Notes under the pieces: generated by a model | Told to the model about the DNA's origin: nothing | Database searches by the model: none | What the model saw: the letters and a program-made list of their open reading frames with translations, nothing else | Translations under genes and position numbers: made by a program | Part shown: positions 25,875-34,546 of the stretch, one piece after another | Position numbering within the stretch: position 1 is the first letter of the stretch | How the letters are laid out: each line of letters starts with the position of its first letter | From: an uncultured Lachnospiraceae bacterium | GTDB lineage: Bacteria > Bacillota > Clostridia > Lachnospirales > Lachnospiraceae | Direction: 5' to 3' | Assembly (NCBI GenBank): GCA_949948715.1 | Contig: CATLGW010000006.1 | Coordinates: 18,096 to 82,095 of the forward strand | DNA: 64,000 bases

Positions 25875-27050
25875 ATGTATATTGTAGGCGGCAAAATCAA
25901 AACCATAGCAAAGGGCGATATCGACCAGGGTGTGATCCGTATTAAGGACGGCAAAATTGCGGCCGTGGGGAGCAGGGACCAGGTTCCTGTAAAGCCCGGG
26001 CCGGGAGAGCAGGTGCTGACGGTGGAAAACGGGCTGATCATGCCCGGAATCCTGGAGGCTCACTGTCATATGGGCATTACGGAGGAAAAGAAAGGGATGG
26101 AGGGGGACGACTGCAACGAGACGGTGGACCCCATGACCCCTTACCTTCGGGCCATCGACGCCGTCAATCCCATGGATGCCGCCTTTGACGACGCTGTGAG
26201 GGCGGGCATCACCGGAGCTATGATCGGTCCGGGCAGCTCCAACGTGGCGGGAGGACAGTTTGCTTTTATAAAGACCAGGGGCAGGCGGGTGGACGATCTG
26301 GTGGTCAAGGCACCCGCCGCCATGAAGGTGGCCTTCGGGGAGAACCCGAAGGTCAATTACTCCGGCCAGGGCATGAGTCCCTCCACGAGAATGGCCATTG
26401 CGGGAATGCTTCGCAGGGAGCTCTCAGAGGCGGCGGCTTATCTGCAAAGGAAGGAGGCCGCCGCCAAAAACGGGGATGATTTTGAGGAGGACTTCGCAAA
26501 GGAGTGCTGGATTCCGGTGTTGAATAGGGAAATTCCCTTAAAAGCCCATGCCCATCGGGTGGACGATATTTTCACCGCCATCCGCATCGCCAGAGAATTC
26601 AATTTGAAGCTCACGCTGGATCACTGCTCCGAGGGACATCTGATCGCCGAGGAGCTGGCTGCGGAGGGATTTCCTGCCATTGTGGGTCCGGATTTGGCCA
26701 GCCGCAGCAAGATCGAGGTACAAAATGTGGCGTTTAAAACGGCCGGGGTGCTGAACCGGGCGGGGGTGATGACCGCGGTGACCACAGATCATCCGGTCTC
26801 TCTGATACAATCCCTGCCTCTCTGCGCGGGGTTGGCAGTGAAATCGGGGCTTCCCCTGGAGGAGGGGTACAAGGCCATTACTCTGTATCCTGCCATTATC
26901 TGCGGCGTGTCTGACAGGCTGGGCAGCATAGAGGTGGGTAAAGACGCGGACCTTGCCATATTTGACGGCAGTCCCATGGAGATATTTACCAACACTCTGT
27001 ACACTCTCATTGACGGGAAAATCGTTTATGACGCCTCCGGGGACAATTGA
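25875..27050 (+). CDS. Imidazolonepropionase-like amidohydrolase
   Basis: 391 residues of the amidohydrolase superfamily. An N-terminal beta-sandwich strand is followed by EAHCHMG (the metal HxH). AGITGAMIGPGSSNVAGGQ gives the substrate loop. AHAHRVDDI and LDHCSEGH supply later histidines, and TTDHPV the final catalytic aspartate. The C-terminus GSIEVGKDADLAIFDG is typical of the family. The closest functional neighbours are imidazolonepropionase-like and prolidase-like amidohydrolases of unknown substrate; no histidine-degradation gene lies nearby, so HutI is not claimed. ATG 25875 follows GGGGGAA. It begins 75 bp after the SpoIIQ-like gene. Confidence 0.85.
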   Translation: MYIVGGKIKTIAKGDIDQGVIRIKDGKIAAVGSRDQVPVKPGPGEQVLTVENGLIMPGILEAHCHMGITEEKKGMEGDDCNETVDPMTPYLRAIDAVNPMDAAFDDAVRAGITGAMIGPGSSNVAGGQFAFIKTRGRRVDDLVVKAPAAMKVAFGENPKVNYSGQGMSPSTRMAIAGMLRRELSEAAAYLQRKEAAAKNGDDFEEDFAKECWIPVLNREIPLKAHAHRVDDIFTAIRIAREFNLKLTLDHCSEGHLIAEELAAEGFPAIVGPDLASRSKIEVQNVAFKTAGVLNRAGVMTAVTTDHPVSLIQSLPLCAGLAVKSGLPLEEGYKAITLYPAIICGVSDRLGSIEVGKDADLAIFDGSPMEIFTNTLYTLIDGKIVYDASGDN

Positions 27051-27062
27051 ATGAAAATCGCA

Positions 27063-27090
27063 TTGCTTTATGCCGGATTCATGTTAAAAT
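27063..27090 (+). promoter_or_regulatory. Promoter before the GH9-like lipoprotein-ddl-murF cluster
   Basis: TTGCTT (27063-27068), 16 bp, extended -10 TGTTAAAAT (TAAAAT 27085-27090). Confidence 0.6.
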
Positions 27091-27134
27091 AGAAAGGTAG
27101 CGGTAGTGACGGATCTTACATTTGGAGGAAGACA

Positions 27135-28421
27135 GTGAAGGGATTGAGAAAGGTGGCCGCGGGGCTTGTCTCCTGTGTGGTGACGGCGTCCCTGTGCATC
27201 GGATGTGGGGCGGCGCCGCAGCAGGCGAAAGATGCCCCGAGGACGCTGCCCGTCAGCATGGAGAGCACACCTGTGCTGGATTATACGGCGCCTGTGCTGA
27301 CTCCCAATATTATGGTGAATCAGAGCGGATACCAGACCGGCGGGAACAACACGGCGTTTCTCAAGGGTGAGAAGCTGCCGGAGAGCTTTCGCGTGATAGA
27401 GAGCGGGAGCGGAGACGTGGTGTACACGGATAGTATTGAACAGGCGGTGTTTGACGAGGAGTTGGGAGTGTATACGGGCTTTGCCGACTTCGGGGATTTC
27501 CTGGGCTCCCGGGAGGAGATGTATTATCTGGAATGTGACTACATCGGAAAATCCTATACCTTTTCCATTCGTCCCGACGGATACCGCAGGCTGTTTTTGA
27601 GTCTCTATACGGAGATCTGCCGGGACTGTGAGTCGGAGGAGGTTTCCCTAAACGATGTGATTGCGCTGCTGGTGGCTTTTGAGAGATACAGTCAGATTTT
27701 TCCGGATGAAAATGGGGACGAGGTTCCCGATGTGATGAAGGTTGTGAGGGAATGGACTGCCAGGTTGGACTACGGCCAGCTTGATGCGGACCAGGGCTCC
27801 CTGTATGCGGCCTGTCTGGCAAAGTTCAGCTATCTCTACCAGAAGTATGATATTGATTACGCCACGGAATGCCTGCAGTTGGCATCCACGGCATTCGCGC
27901 AGTCACAGGGCACTCTGCAGAAGGATGCGGAGAGCTTTTTTGCGCTGACCGAGCTGTACCGGGCCACCGGGTTGTATACATACCGCAATCAGATTTTGGA
28001 CTATAAGACTTTTTTTCAGAGCGGCAGTAGCCTGATGGAGGAGAACGGATATCTGGACGGGGCCATGACGTATATGGTTACCAGACAGAGAGTGGATGTG
28101 GAGCTGTGCCGGCTCTTTATGGATGCCCTGATAACCAGGGGCGAGGAGATCTCCCGGAGGCATGACGAGATGATCTCCCCGGTGGATGCCAGGAACAACG
28201 GAGCGGATGATCTTTTGCGCCAGGCGGAGCAGATCGCCTGTGCCAATTATGTGCTGAACAGCTATCAATATGATTGGGTGCTGGAGGAAATCCTGCACTA
28301 TCTAATGGGATGCAATCTTGAGTCCGTGAGCTTTTATCCAGGGGAGTCCCGCAGCAGCTATCTGACGCTTTTGGCGAGGCTTGCATGGGTAAAGGAATAT
28401 GAGACAGCCTCGGGCACATAG
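27135..28421 (+). CDS. GH9-like lipoprotein with a cellulase Ig-like domain, probably not catalytic
   Basis: 428 residues. The signal peptide ends SLCIGC with a lipobox-like cysteine (C24; imperfect lipobox). Residues about 55-145 (NIMVNQSGYQTGGNNTAF onward) match the Ig-like domain found before GH9 cellulases. The rest is helical and follows the first helices of the GH9 barrel (NDVIALLVAFERY, DENGDEVPDVM). However, the usual GGWHDAGD-type catalytic segment is absent and the domain is short, so cellulase activity is unlikely. GTG 27135 follows GGAGGA. It lies 52 bp upstream of ddl, which suggests a cell-wall link; that is inference from order only. Confidence 0.7.
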   Translation: MKGLRKVAAGLVSCVVTASLCIGCGAAPQQAKDAPRTLPVSMESTPVLDYTAPVLTPNIMVNQSGYQTGGNNTAFLKGEKLPESFRVIESGSGDVVYTDSIEQAVFDEELGVYTGFADFGDFLGSREEMYYLECDYIGKSYTFSIRPDGYRRLFLSLYTEICRDCESEEVSLNDVIALLVAFERYSQIFPDENGDEVPDVMKVVREWTARLDYGQLDADQGSLYAACLAKFSYLYQKYDIDYATECLQLASTAFAQSQGTLQKDAESFFALTELYRATGLYTYRNQILDYKTFFQSGSSLMEENGYLDGAMTYMVTRQRVDVELCRLFMDALITRGEEISRRHDEMISPVDARNNGADDLLRQAEQIACANYVLNSYQYDWVLEEILHYLMGCNLESVSFYPGESRSSYLTLLARLAWVKEYETASGT

Positions 28422-28473
28422 ACTGAAACAGGGTGTGACTGCGGGCGCAAAGAGAATATGAGAGGAAAAGAGA

Positions 28474-29508
28474 ATGAAGGTAGTGGTATTGGCTGGGGGA
28501 ACCAGCACGGAGCGGGATGTCTCCTTGAGCTCAGGAGGAATGATTTATCGGGCCCTGAAGAAAAAGGGCCACCGGGCCATTCTTCTGGACGTCTATCTGG
28601 GGTATGAGGGGGAGACGGAGGATATCTTTGAGCGGGAGGAGGATTGGTCGGCCCAGGTGGGGGCCATCACGGAGCAAAACCCTGACGTGGAGGCGGTGAA
28701 GGCTCTGCGGCCCGACGGCGACAGGTACTTTTTCGGCCCCAATGTCCTTGAGATCTGCAGAAGAGCGGACGCGGTGTTTATGGCGCTTCACGGGGCAAAC
28801 GGCGAGGACGGCAAGATTCAGGCGTGCTTTGAGCTGATGGGCATCCCCTACACCGGTACGGATTTTGTCAGCTCCGCCATAGCCATGGACAAGGGGATCA
28901 GCAAGGATATCTTCAGGGCGTGGAATATCCCCACCCCGGCGGGAATCAGACTGCGCAGTGGGGAGGAGGAGAGGGCCCGGGTGCCCTATCCCTGCATTGT
29001 CAAAGCCTGCTGCGGCGGGTCCAGCGTGGGGGTTGGCATCGCCAGGAATGACGCAGAGTATGCGGCGGCGAAGGAGGAAGCTTTTCGGTACGATGAGGAA
29101 GTGATCATCGAGCAGTACATAGAGGGAAGGGAGTTTTCGGTGGGAGTGCTGGACGGCAGAGCCCTGCCCGTCATAGAGATGGCTCCCAAGGAGGGCTTCT
29201 ACGATTATAAGAACAAGTATCAGGCCGGGGAAACGGTGGAAACCTGCCCGGCAGACCTGCCAAAGGAGCAGGCGGCCAAGCTGCAGGAGACGGCGGAGCG
29301 GGTTTTTGCCGCCCTTCGTCTGAAAAGTTATGCCCGCATGGATTTTCGCATGAATCCCCAGGGGGAAATCTTTTGTCTGGAGGCCAACACGCTGCCGGGG
29401 ATGACTGCCATTTCTCTGTTTCCGCAGGAGGCGGCGGCGGTGGGCATTGGATTTGAAGATCTGTGCGAAAGGATTTTGCAGATGGCATCCCGGGATATGA
29501 CCTGGTAG
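28474..29508 (+). CDS. ddl: D-alanine-D-alanine ligase
   Basis: ATP-grasp ligase that joins two D-Ala for peptidoglycan precursors. Features are AGGTSTERDVSLSSG at the N-terminus, ALHGANGEDGKIQACFELMGIPYTG split across the substrate pocket, the KACCGGSSVGVG ATP loop, EQYIEGREFSVGVL, and LEANTLPGMT with the metal ligands. Length is 344 residues, normal. ATG 28474 follows GAGGAAAAGAGA. murF, the next enzyme of the pathway, starts 78 bp downstream. Confidence 0.96.
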   Translation: MKVVVLAGGTSTERDVSLSSGGMIYRALKKKGHRAILLDVYLGYEGETEDIFEREEDWSAQVGAITEQNPDVEAVKALRPDGDRYFFGPNVLEICRRADAVFMALHGANGEDGKIQACFELMGIPYTGTDFVSSAIAMDKGISKDIFRAWNIPTPAGIRLRSGEEERARVPYPCIVKACCGGSSVGVGIARNDAEYAAAKEEAFRYDEEVIIEQYIEGREFSVGVLDGRALPVIEMAPKEGFYDYKNKYQAGETVETCPADLPKEQAAKLQETAERVFAALRLKSYARMDFRMNPQGEIFCLEANTLPGMTAISLFPQEAAAVGIGFEDLCERILQMASRDMTW

Positions 29509-29586
29509 GAAGGCCCGGAAAGAAGCAGTTGTGACAGTGGGACGCCGGGGCTGTGCGGCGGATGATGAAAGGACAGGTGGAGCCTC

Positions 29587-31017
29587 ATGGAATTGACGAT
29601 AGCTGAAATTGAAAGGGCCTGCGGGGGCAGATTGGCGGTTCAGGGAGCGGAAGCCGGGGAGAGGGTGACCTCTGTGGCGATTGATTCCCGCCGGGTGACG
29701 GAGGGCGGCGTCTTTGCCGCCGCGCCGGGGGCCCGGGTGGACGGGCACCGTTTTATCGGCCAGGTCTTTGAGCGGGGGGCAAGCCTGGTGCTGACCCAGA
29801 AGGAGCCGGAGCAGGTGGAGAAGGAGCACGGGGTGGATCCCCGGCTGTGGGGCAGCTATCTGCTGGTGGAGGATACCTACGCCGCCCTTCGGCGGCTGGC
29901 GGAGTACTACCGGGGCAAACTCTCCATTCCCGTGGTGGGAATCACCGGCAGTGTGGGGAAGACCAGCACCAAGGAGCTCATAGCAGGGGTGCTCTCCGTG
30001 AAATACAATGTGCTGAAGACCGAGGGAAATTACAATAACGAGATCGGCGTGCCCCTGACGCTTCTGCGCATCCGCCCGGAACACACGGCGGCGGTGGTGG
30101 AGATGGGGATCAGCGATTTCGGAGAAATGCACAGGCTCAGCAGGATGGCGCGGCCCGATGTATGTGTGATCACAAACATCGGACAGAGCCATCTGGAAAG
30201 CTTAAAGACCAGGGACGGAATCCTGCGGGCCAAGTCCGAAATGTTCGACTATATGGCTCCGGAGGCGGAGGTGTGCTTAAACGGGGAGGACGATAAGCTG
30301 GCCGCCGTCACTCAGGTGGCGGGGCGGCAGACCCGCTTTTTTGGCCTGGGGGGAAATGAGGCCGAGGAGGTCTATATCACGGATGTGACAAGCAGAGGAC
30401 TCAGGGGCAGCGACTGCATTCTGCACCTGGGGGGAGCCTCCCGCGGGGACCGCACCTATCCGCTGCACATTTCTGCGCCGGGGGCCCATATGGTGATGAA
30501 TGGGGCTGCCGCGGCCTGTGTGGCGACCTGTCTGGGACTGACTCCGGAGCAGATCTGCGCCGGGCTGGGCCGGGTGAAGGCGGTAAGCGGCCGGGATGAG
30601 CTGTTCTGGCTGCCGAAGTATACCCTTATCGACAGCAGTTACAATGCCAATCCGGTGTCCATGGAGGCGGCCATAGACTTGCTGGCATTGGGGGAGGGCG
30701 TGAAGACGGCTGTTTTGGGAGATATGTTTGAGCTGGGGGAGGAATCCGACAGTATGCACGCCCAGGTAGGCGCTTATGCGGCGGGGAAGGGAATTGACCG
30801 GATTGTATGCGTGGGGGAGCGCTCCAGGCAAATGTTCGAAGCCGCCCGCAGGGAAGCCCGCCGGGGGCAGCAGGCGTTCTATTTTGCCCACAGACAGGAG
30901 CTTATAGAGCTTTTGGAGAGAGAGCCGGGAAGCCTGGTTTCCCCGGGGGGATGCGTGCTGGTCAAGGCCTCCCACGGCATGGAATTTAAGGAGATCGCAG
31001 ATTTGCTTAAGAACTAG
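29587..31017 (+). CDS. murF: UDP-MurNAc-tripeptide-D-alanyl-D-alanine ligase
   Basis: Mur ligase that adds D-Ala-D-Ala to the UDP-MurNAc-tripeptide. An N-terminal MurF substrate domain (SVAIDSRRV, GARVDGHRFI) is followed by the ATP loop GITGSVGKTS (118-127). The segment NYNNEIGVPLTLL, the central VVEMGISDFGEM, DSSYNANPVSMEAAI and the C-terminal VKASHGMEF complete the family pattern. Length is 476 residues. It directly follows ddl, the gene for the enzyme that makes its dipeptide substrate. It converges on plsC with a 27-bp gap that holds only a tiny GTGTG/CACAC hairpin. Confidence 0.96.
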   Translation: MELTIAEIERACGGRLAVQGAEAGERVTSVAIDSRRVTEGGVFAAAPGARVDGHRFIGQVFERGASLVLTQKEPEQVEKEHGVDPRLWGSYLLVEDTYAALRRLAEYYRGKLSIPVVGITGSVGKTSTKELIAGVLSVKYNVLKTEGNYNNEIGVPLTLLRIRPEHTAAVVEMGISDFGEMHRLSRMARPDVCVITNIGQSHLESLKTRDGILRAKSEMFDYMAPEAEVCLNGEDDKLAAVTQVAGRQTRFFGLGGNEAEEVYITDVTSRGLRGSDCILHLGGASRGDRTYPLHISAPGAHMVMNGAAAACVATCLGLTPEQICAGLGRVKAVSGRDELFWLPKYTLIDSSYNANPVSMEAAIDLLALGEGVKTAVLGDMFELGEESDSMHAQVGAYAAGKGIDRIVCVGERSRQMFEAARREARRGQQAFYFAHRQELIELLEREPGSLVSPGGCVLVKASHGMEFKEIADLLKN

Positions 31018-31044
31018 TGTGTCGGCACACCAGGGGCGGCAGGA

Positions 31045-31785
31045 TTATCCGAAGTATTCCTTTTTGTTTTTAAAATAGTGCTCCTGGATGATGGCGCCGA
31101 CATAGGAACCGATGTTTTTCCGGTCCTCCCGTTCCAGCTCCTTCATATAGACGGGGGGACAGTACTCGATGACCACGGTGGCTTTCTTGATCTTGGGAAG
31201 GTGATCCTCGAAGATGGCGGCGGAATTCACGATGGACATGGGGATGATGGGGACGTTCCCCTTCTCCGCTATCTTGAAGCTTCCGTCGTGAAGGGGGAGG
31301 AAGGTATCGTTTACCTTGTTGCGGGTGCCCTCCGGAAAAATACAGATGGAGATACCGTTTTTTACCTTATCCACGGCGGTGAGAATCGTTTTTAATCCTT
31401 CCTTCAGATTTTCTCTGTCCAGAAAGAGACAGTGCAGATTGCGCATCCAGGTGCGCAGGAGAGGCCATTTCAGCATCTCCTTCTTGGCGATATAGCCGGT
31501 GAGCCGGGGCACCCGCATATAGGTCATAACCACGTCAAAATAGCTTCTGTGGTTTCCCACGTAGAGCACGGCGGTGTCCTGGGGGATATTTTCCTCACCC
31601 AGGATGATCATTTTGGTGCCGGCCAGGCGCATGATGCCCCGGAAGGCCCATTGGACGATGGCCAGCGAGCTTTTGGATTTGAGTTCGGGATTAAACCTGC
31701 CGATGATCCACTCCACCAGCATAACGGGAATGGACAGTACCAGAAACAGTATGAGAAACGAAGCCACCAGAAATAGTCTTATCAT
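31045..31785 (-). CDS. plsC: 1-acyl-sn-glycerol-3-phosphate acyltransferase
   Basis: Makes phosphatidic acid by acylating lysophosphatidic acid at the membrane. The HX4D motif is H79-RSYF-D84 and the substrate motif FPEGTR is at 150-155. One or two N-terminal hydrophobic segments (residues 2-25) anchor the protein. Length is 246 residues, normal for the family. It is on the minus strand with an extended -10 (TGATATAAT; TATAAT at 31825-31820) upstream but no clear -35. It is convergent with murF. Confidence 0.92.
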   Translation of the reverse strand: MIRLFLVASFLILFLVLSIPVMLVEWIIGRFNPELKSKSSLAIVQWAFRGIMRLAGTKMIILGEENIPQDTAVLYVGNHRSYFDVVMTYMRVPRLTGYIAKKEMLKWPLLRTWMRNLHCLFLDRENLKEGLKTILTAVDKVKNGISICIFPEGTRNKVNDTFLPLHDGSFKIAEKGNVPIIPMSIVNSAAIFEDHLPKIKKATVVIEYCPPVYMKELEREDRKNIGSYVGAIIQEHYFKNKKEYFG

Positions 31786-31884
31786 ATGAAAAACCTCTCT
31801 TTTTCAGTCAATCCGCTTGATTATATCATAAAAAAATCCAAAAGTACATAAATATAAGCAAAACAAAGTGAAATGGAATGTAAA

Positions 31885-32292
31885 ATGAAAAAGTTGAAAT
31901 GTCTTGCGGCGCTGCTTCTTGTGGCTGTGCTGCTGGGAGGCTGTACCTTTCTGTCGGATGAGCGGGTCAAACTTAGGGATTTGGACTTTACCGTGCTGTC
32001 GGAGGAGCTGATACCGGAGGAGCTGGCAGGGATCATAGCGGAGAAAAAGGCGGAGGCCTTCAAACTGACCTACAGTGACAATGAATTTCTGTACATATGC
32101 ATCGGATACGGGGAGCAGGCCACGGGAGGCTACAGCATAGCCGTGAACGAGCTGTATCTCACGGACAGCGCGGTGTATGTGAACACCCTTCTGCTGGGTC
32201 CCCAGCCCTCCGAGAAGAATAATCCGGCGCCCTCCTACCCCTATATTGTCATCAAGACGGAATATCTGGACCAGACGGTGATTTTTGAGTAA
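31885..32292 (+). CDS. PrcB-like lipoprotein
   Basis: 135 residues. A short signal peptide with lipobox LLGGC (cysteine about residue 18) is followed by a small domain with the PrcB_C pattern: GYGEQATGGYSIAV, then YVNTLLLGPQPSEKNN and SYPYIVIKTE. PrcB is known from Treponema denticola as an accessory lipoprotein of a protease complex. Many Gram-positive bacteria encode stand-alone copies of unknown role. The ribosome site is weak; ATG 31873 is an alternative start four codons upstream. It sits 70 bp before pyrC, which has its own promoter. Confidence 0.7.
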   Translation: MKKLKCLAALLLVAVLLGGCTFLSDERVKLRDLDFTVLSEELIPEELAGIIAEKKAEAFKLTYSDNEFLYICIGYGEQATGGYSIAVNELYLTDSAVYVNTLLLGPQPSEKNNPAPSYPYIVIKTEYLDQTVIFE

Positions 32293-32305
32293 AAAGTTTT
32301 AATAT

Positions 32306-32333
32306 TTGCTTTTTTGGGGAAACATGATACACT
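32306..32333 (+). promoter_or_regulatory. Promoter of pyrC
   Basis: TTGCTT (32306-32311), 16 bp, extended -10 TGATACACT (TACACT 32328-32333). Confidence 0.55.
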
Positions 32334-32362
32334 AAAGGGAATAAAAGGTACAAAGGCGGGAT

Positions 32363-33637
32363 ATGAGGATGCTGTTGATTCAAAACGCAACTGTAATGGA
32401 TCCCCGGTCGGGATTCGAAGGGGTCTGCGATATTCTGATCGAAGGGGATAAAATCTCCGAAATGGGGAGAAATCTGGCTTTGCCGGCCGGGAACTGTCAG
32501 GTGATTGACGCCGGAGGGCTTGTGGCTGCGCCGGGACTGGTGGATGTGCACGTGCATTTCAGGGAGCCGGGATTTACCGAGAAGGAGGATATATCCACCG
32601 GCGCGGCGGCGGCGGCCAGAGGGGGCTTCACCTCCGTGGTGCTGATGGCCAACACGAAACCTCCCGTGGACAATGAGGAAACGGTGCGCTACGTGCTGGA
32701 GCGGGGAAGCGGGACGGGAATTCACGTGTACACCTGCGCCAATGTGACGGTGGGGATGAAGGGGAAAGAGCTGGTGGATATGGAGGGACTGGCGGAGGCC
32801 GGAGCGGTCGGATTTACGGACGACGGAATCCCCCTCCTTGACGGGGAACTGGTGCGCCGGGCCATGGAGAGGGCGGCGGTCCGGGATATGCCCTTAAGCT
32901 TCCACGAAGAGGATCCTGCCCTCATTGAGAACAACGGCATCAACAGGGGGAAGGCCAGCGAATACTTCGGGCTGGGGGGCTCGCCCCGGGAGGCGGAGAT
33001 CCGGCTGGTGGAGCGGGACGTAAGGCTGGCCCGGGAGACGGGAGCGGAAATCCTGATCCAGCATATCAGCGCGAAAGAGAGCGTGGAGCTGGTACGCCGG
33101 GCCAGGGAGACTTATCCGGACATCCATGCCGAGGCTACGCCCCATCACTTCACTCTGACAGAGGATGCTCTGATTCGCTACGGCACTCTGGCGAAGATGA
33201 ATCCGCCCCTCAGGGAGGAGGCGGACAGGCAGGCCATCCTGGCGGGGCTGGCGGACGGCGTGATCGATATTATCGCCACGGACCACGCGCCCCACACGGC
33301 GCAGGAGAAGGCCAGGCCCCTGACGGAGGCACCCAGTGGCATTATCGGTCTGGAGACGGCGCTGTCTCTGGGCGTCACGGAGCTTGTGGAGAGGGGCGTG
33401 CTCACCATGATGGAGCTGATCAGGAAAATGAGCCTCAATCCCGCCAAACTCTACAGGCTGAATGCCGGATATCTGGCAAAGGGAGGGCCCGCGGACCTTG
33501 TGCTCATCGACAGGGAGGCTGTGTCCGTGGTGGGAGATTTCGCCTCCAAGGCCTCCAATTCCCCCTTTACGGGCTGGGAGCTTAAAGGGAAGGTAACGGC
33601 TACTGTATGCGGCGGGCAGGTGGTCTATAGGGCGTAA
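32363..33637 (+). CDS. pyrC: Dihydroorotase
   Basis: Zinc amidohydrolase that cyclises carbamoyl-aspartate to dihydroorotate in pyrimidine synthesis. Metal ligands are H63 and H65 in DVHVHFREPG, with later histidines in EATPHHF and the catalytic aspartate in ATDHAPH. The 424-residue length and FREPG motif indicate the class I (Bacillus-type) enzyme. ATG 32363 follows AAAGGCGGG; a second ATG six bases later is possible. pyrK and pyrD follow on the same strand, so this is a pyrimidine operon. No PyrR attenuator was recognised in the short leader. Confidence 0.95.
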   Translation: MRMLLIQNATVMDPRSGFEGVCDILIEGDKISEMGRNLALPAGNCQVIDAGGLVAAPGLVDVHVHFREPGFTEKEDISTGAAAAARGGFTSVVLMANTKPPVDNEETVRYVLERGSGTGIHVYTCANVTVGMKGKELVDMEGLAEAGAVGFTDDGIPLLDGELVRRAMERAAVRDMPLSFHEEDPALIENNGINRGKASEYFGLGGSPREAEIRLVERDVRLARETGAEILIQHISAKESVELVRRARETYPDIHAEATPHHFTLTEDALIRYGTLAKMNPPLREEADRQAILAGLADGVIDIIATDHAPHTAQEKARPLTEAPSGIIGLETALSLGVTELVERGVLTMMELIRKMSLNPAKLYRLNAGYLAKGGPADLVLIDREAVSVVGDFASKASNSPFTGWELKGKVTATVCGGQVVYRA

Positions 33638-33748
33638 AGCGCCCCCGGCGATAAGGTTTTTGATAAGGAGGAGGCGGGGCTTTGCGTATGCGCGCCGTCT
33701 GCCACAAGGCCCCTAATCAACGAAGAACGGTGCAGAAATGAGGAATCT

Positions 33749-34546
33749 ATGGAAAAAAGACGAAAAGAAAACGGCAGGGTGCTCTCACAGAAAGAGATAG
33801 CGCCGCAGATTTTTGATATGTGGATTGGGACAGGCCTGGCGGCCCAAGCGCGGCCGGGACAATTTATCGGGGTATATCCCAGGGATAAGAGCACGCTTTT
33901 GCCCAGGCCTATCAGTATCTGTCAGGCGGATCGGGAAAGGCAGGCGCTTCGCATTGTCTACCGTGTGGCAGGGCGGGGCACGGAGGAGTTCTCCCACTAC
34001 AAGGAGGGGGACGAGATCGCGATATTGGGTACGCTGGGCAACGGCTTCCCCCTGGAGGCCGCGGAGGGGAAGCGAGTTCTTCTCATGGGAGGAGGCATCG
34101 GTATTCCCCCCCTGCTTGCGGTGGCAGAGGCATTGTCAGGGACCCTGGGGGAGGCCGGGGCGGATATTCGCACGGTCCTGGGATACCGGGACAGCGGGCT
34201 CTTTTTGAAGGAGGATTTCCGCCGATACGGAGCCGTGTATGTGGCGGCCGAGGACGGGAGCGTGGGCATCAGGGGCAATGTGATGGACGCCGTGGCTGCG
34301 GAGAATCTTGCGGCGGATGTGATCTATGCCTGCGGCCCCATGCCCATGCTCCGGGCAATCAAGGGTTACGCCGCACAGCAAGGGATAGATGCCTATATTT
34401 CTCTGGAGGAGCACATGGCCTGCGGCGTGGGGGCCTGTCTGGGCTGTGTGGTGAAGACAAAGGAGATAAACCGCCACTCCCATGTAAACAACGCGCGTAT
34501 CTGCACGGAGGGGCCGGTCTTTGAGGCAAAGGAGGTGGAAATCTGA
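33749..34546 (+). CDS. pyrK: Dihydroorotate dehydrogenase electron-transfer subunit
   Basis: FAD and [2Fe-2S] subunit of the type 1B dihydroorotate dehydrogenase, which passes electrons from PyrD to NAD+. The FAD-binding RPISI segment and the NAD-binding MGGGIGIPPLLAVAE segment are present. The cluster cysteines are C225, C230, C233 and C252 (CGVGACLGC and ARICTEGP). Length is 265 residues. Its stop overlaps the pyrD start by one base (TGATG), a sign of translational coupling and equal amounts of both subunits. Confidence 0.95.
   Translation: MEKRRKENGRVLSQKEIAPQIFDMWIGTGLAAQARPGQFIGVYPRDKSTLLPRPISICQADRERQALRIVYRVAGRGTEEFSHYKEGDEIAILGTLGNGFPLEAAEGKRVLLMGGGIGIPPLLAVAEALSGTLGEAGADIRTVLGYRDSGLFLKEDFRRYGAVYVAAEDGSVGIRGNVMDAVAAENLAADVIYACGPMPMLRAIKGYAAQQGIDAYISLEEHMACGVGACLGCVVKTKEINRHSHVNNARICTEGPVFEAKEVEI

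Noticed and set aside
28531..30192. Long open frame on the minus strand across ddl and murF (553 codons)
   Set aside because: It is antisense to two well-recognised enzymes, has no ribosome site and reads as a His/Pro/Arg-rich shadow typical of GC-rich coding DNA.
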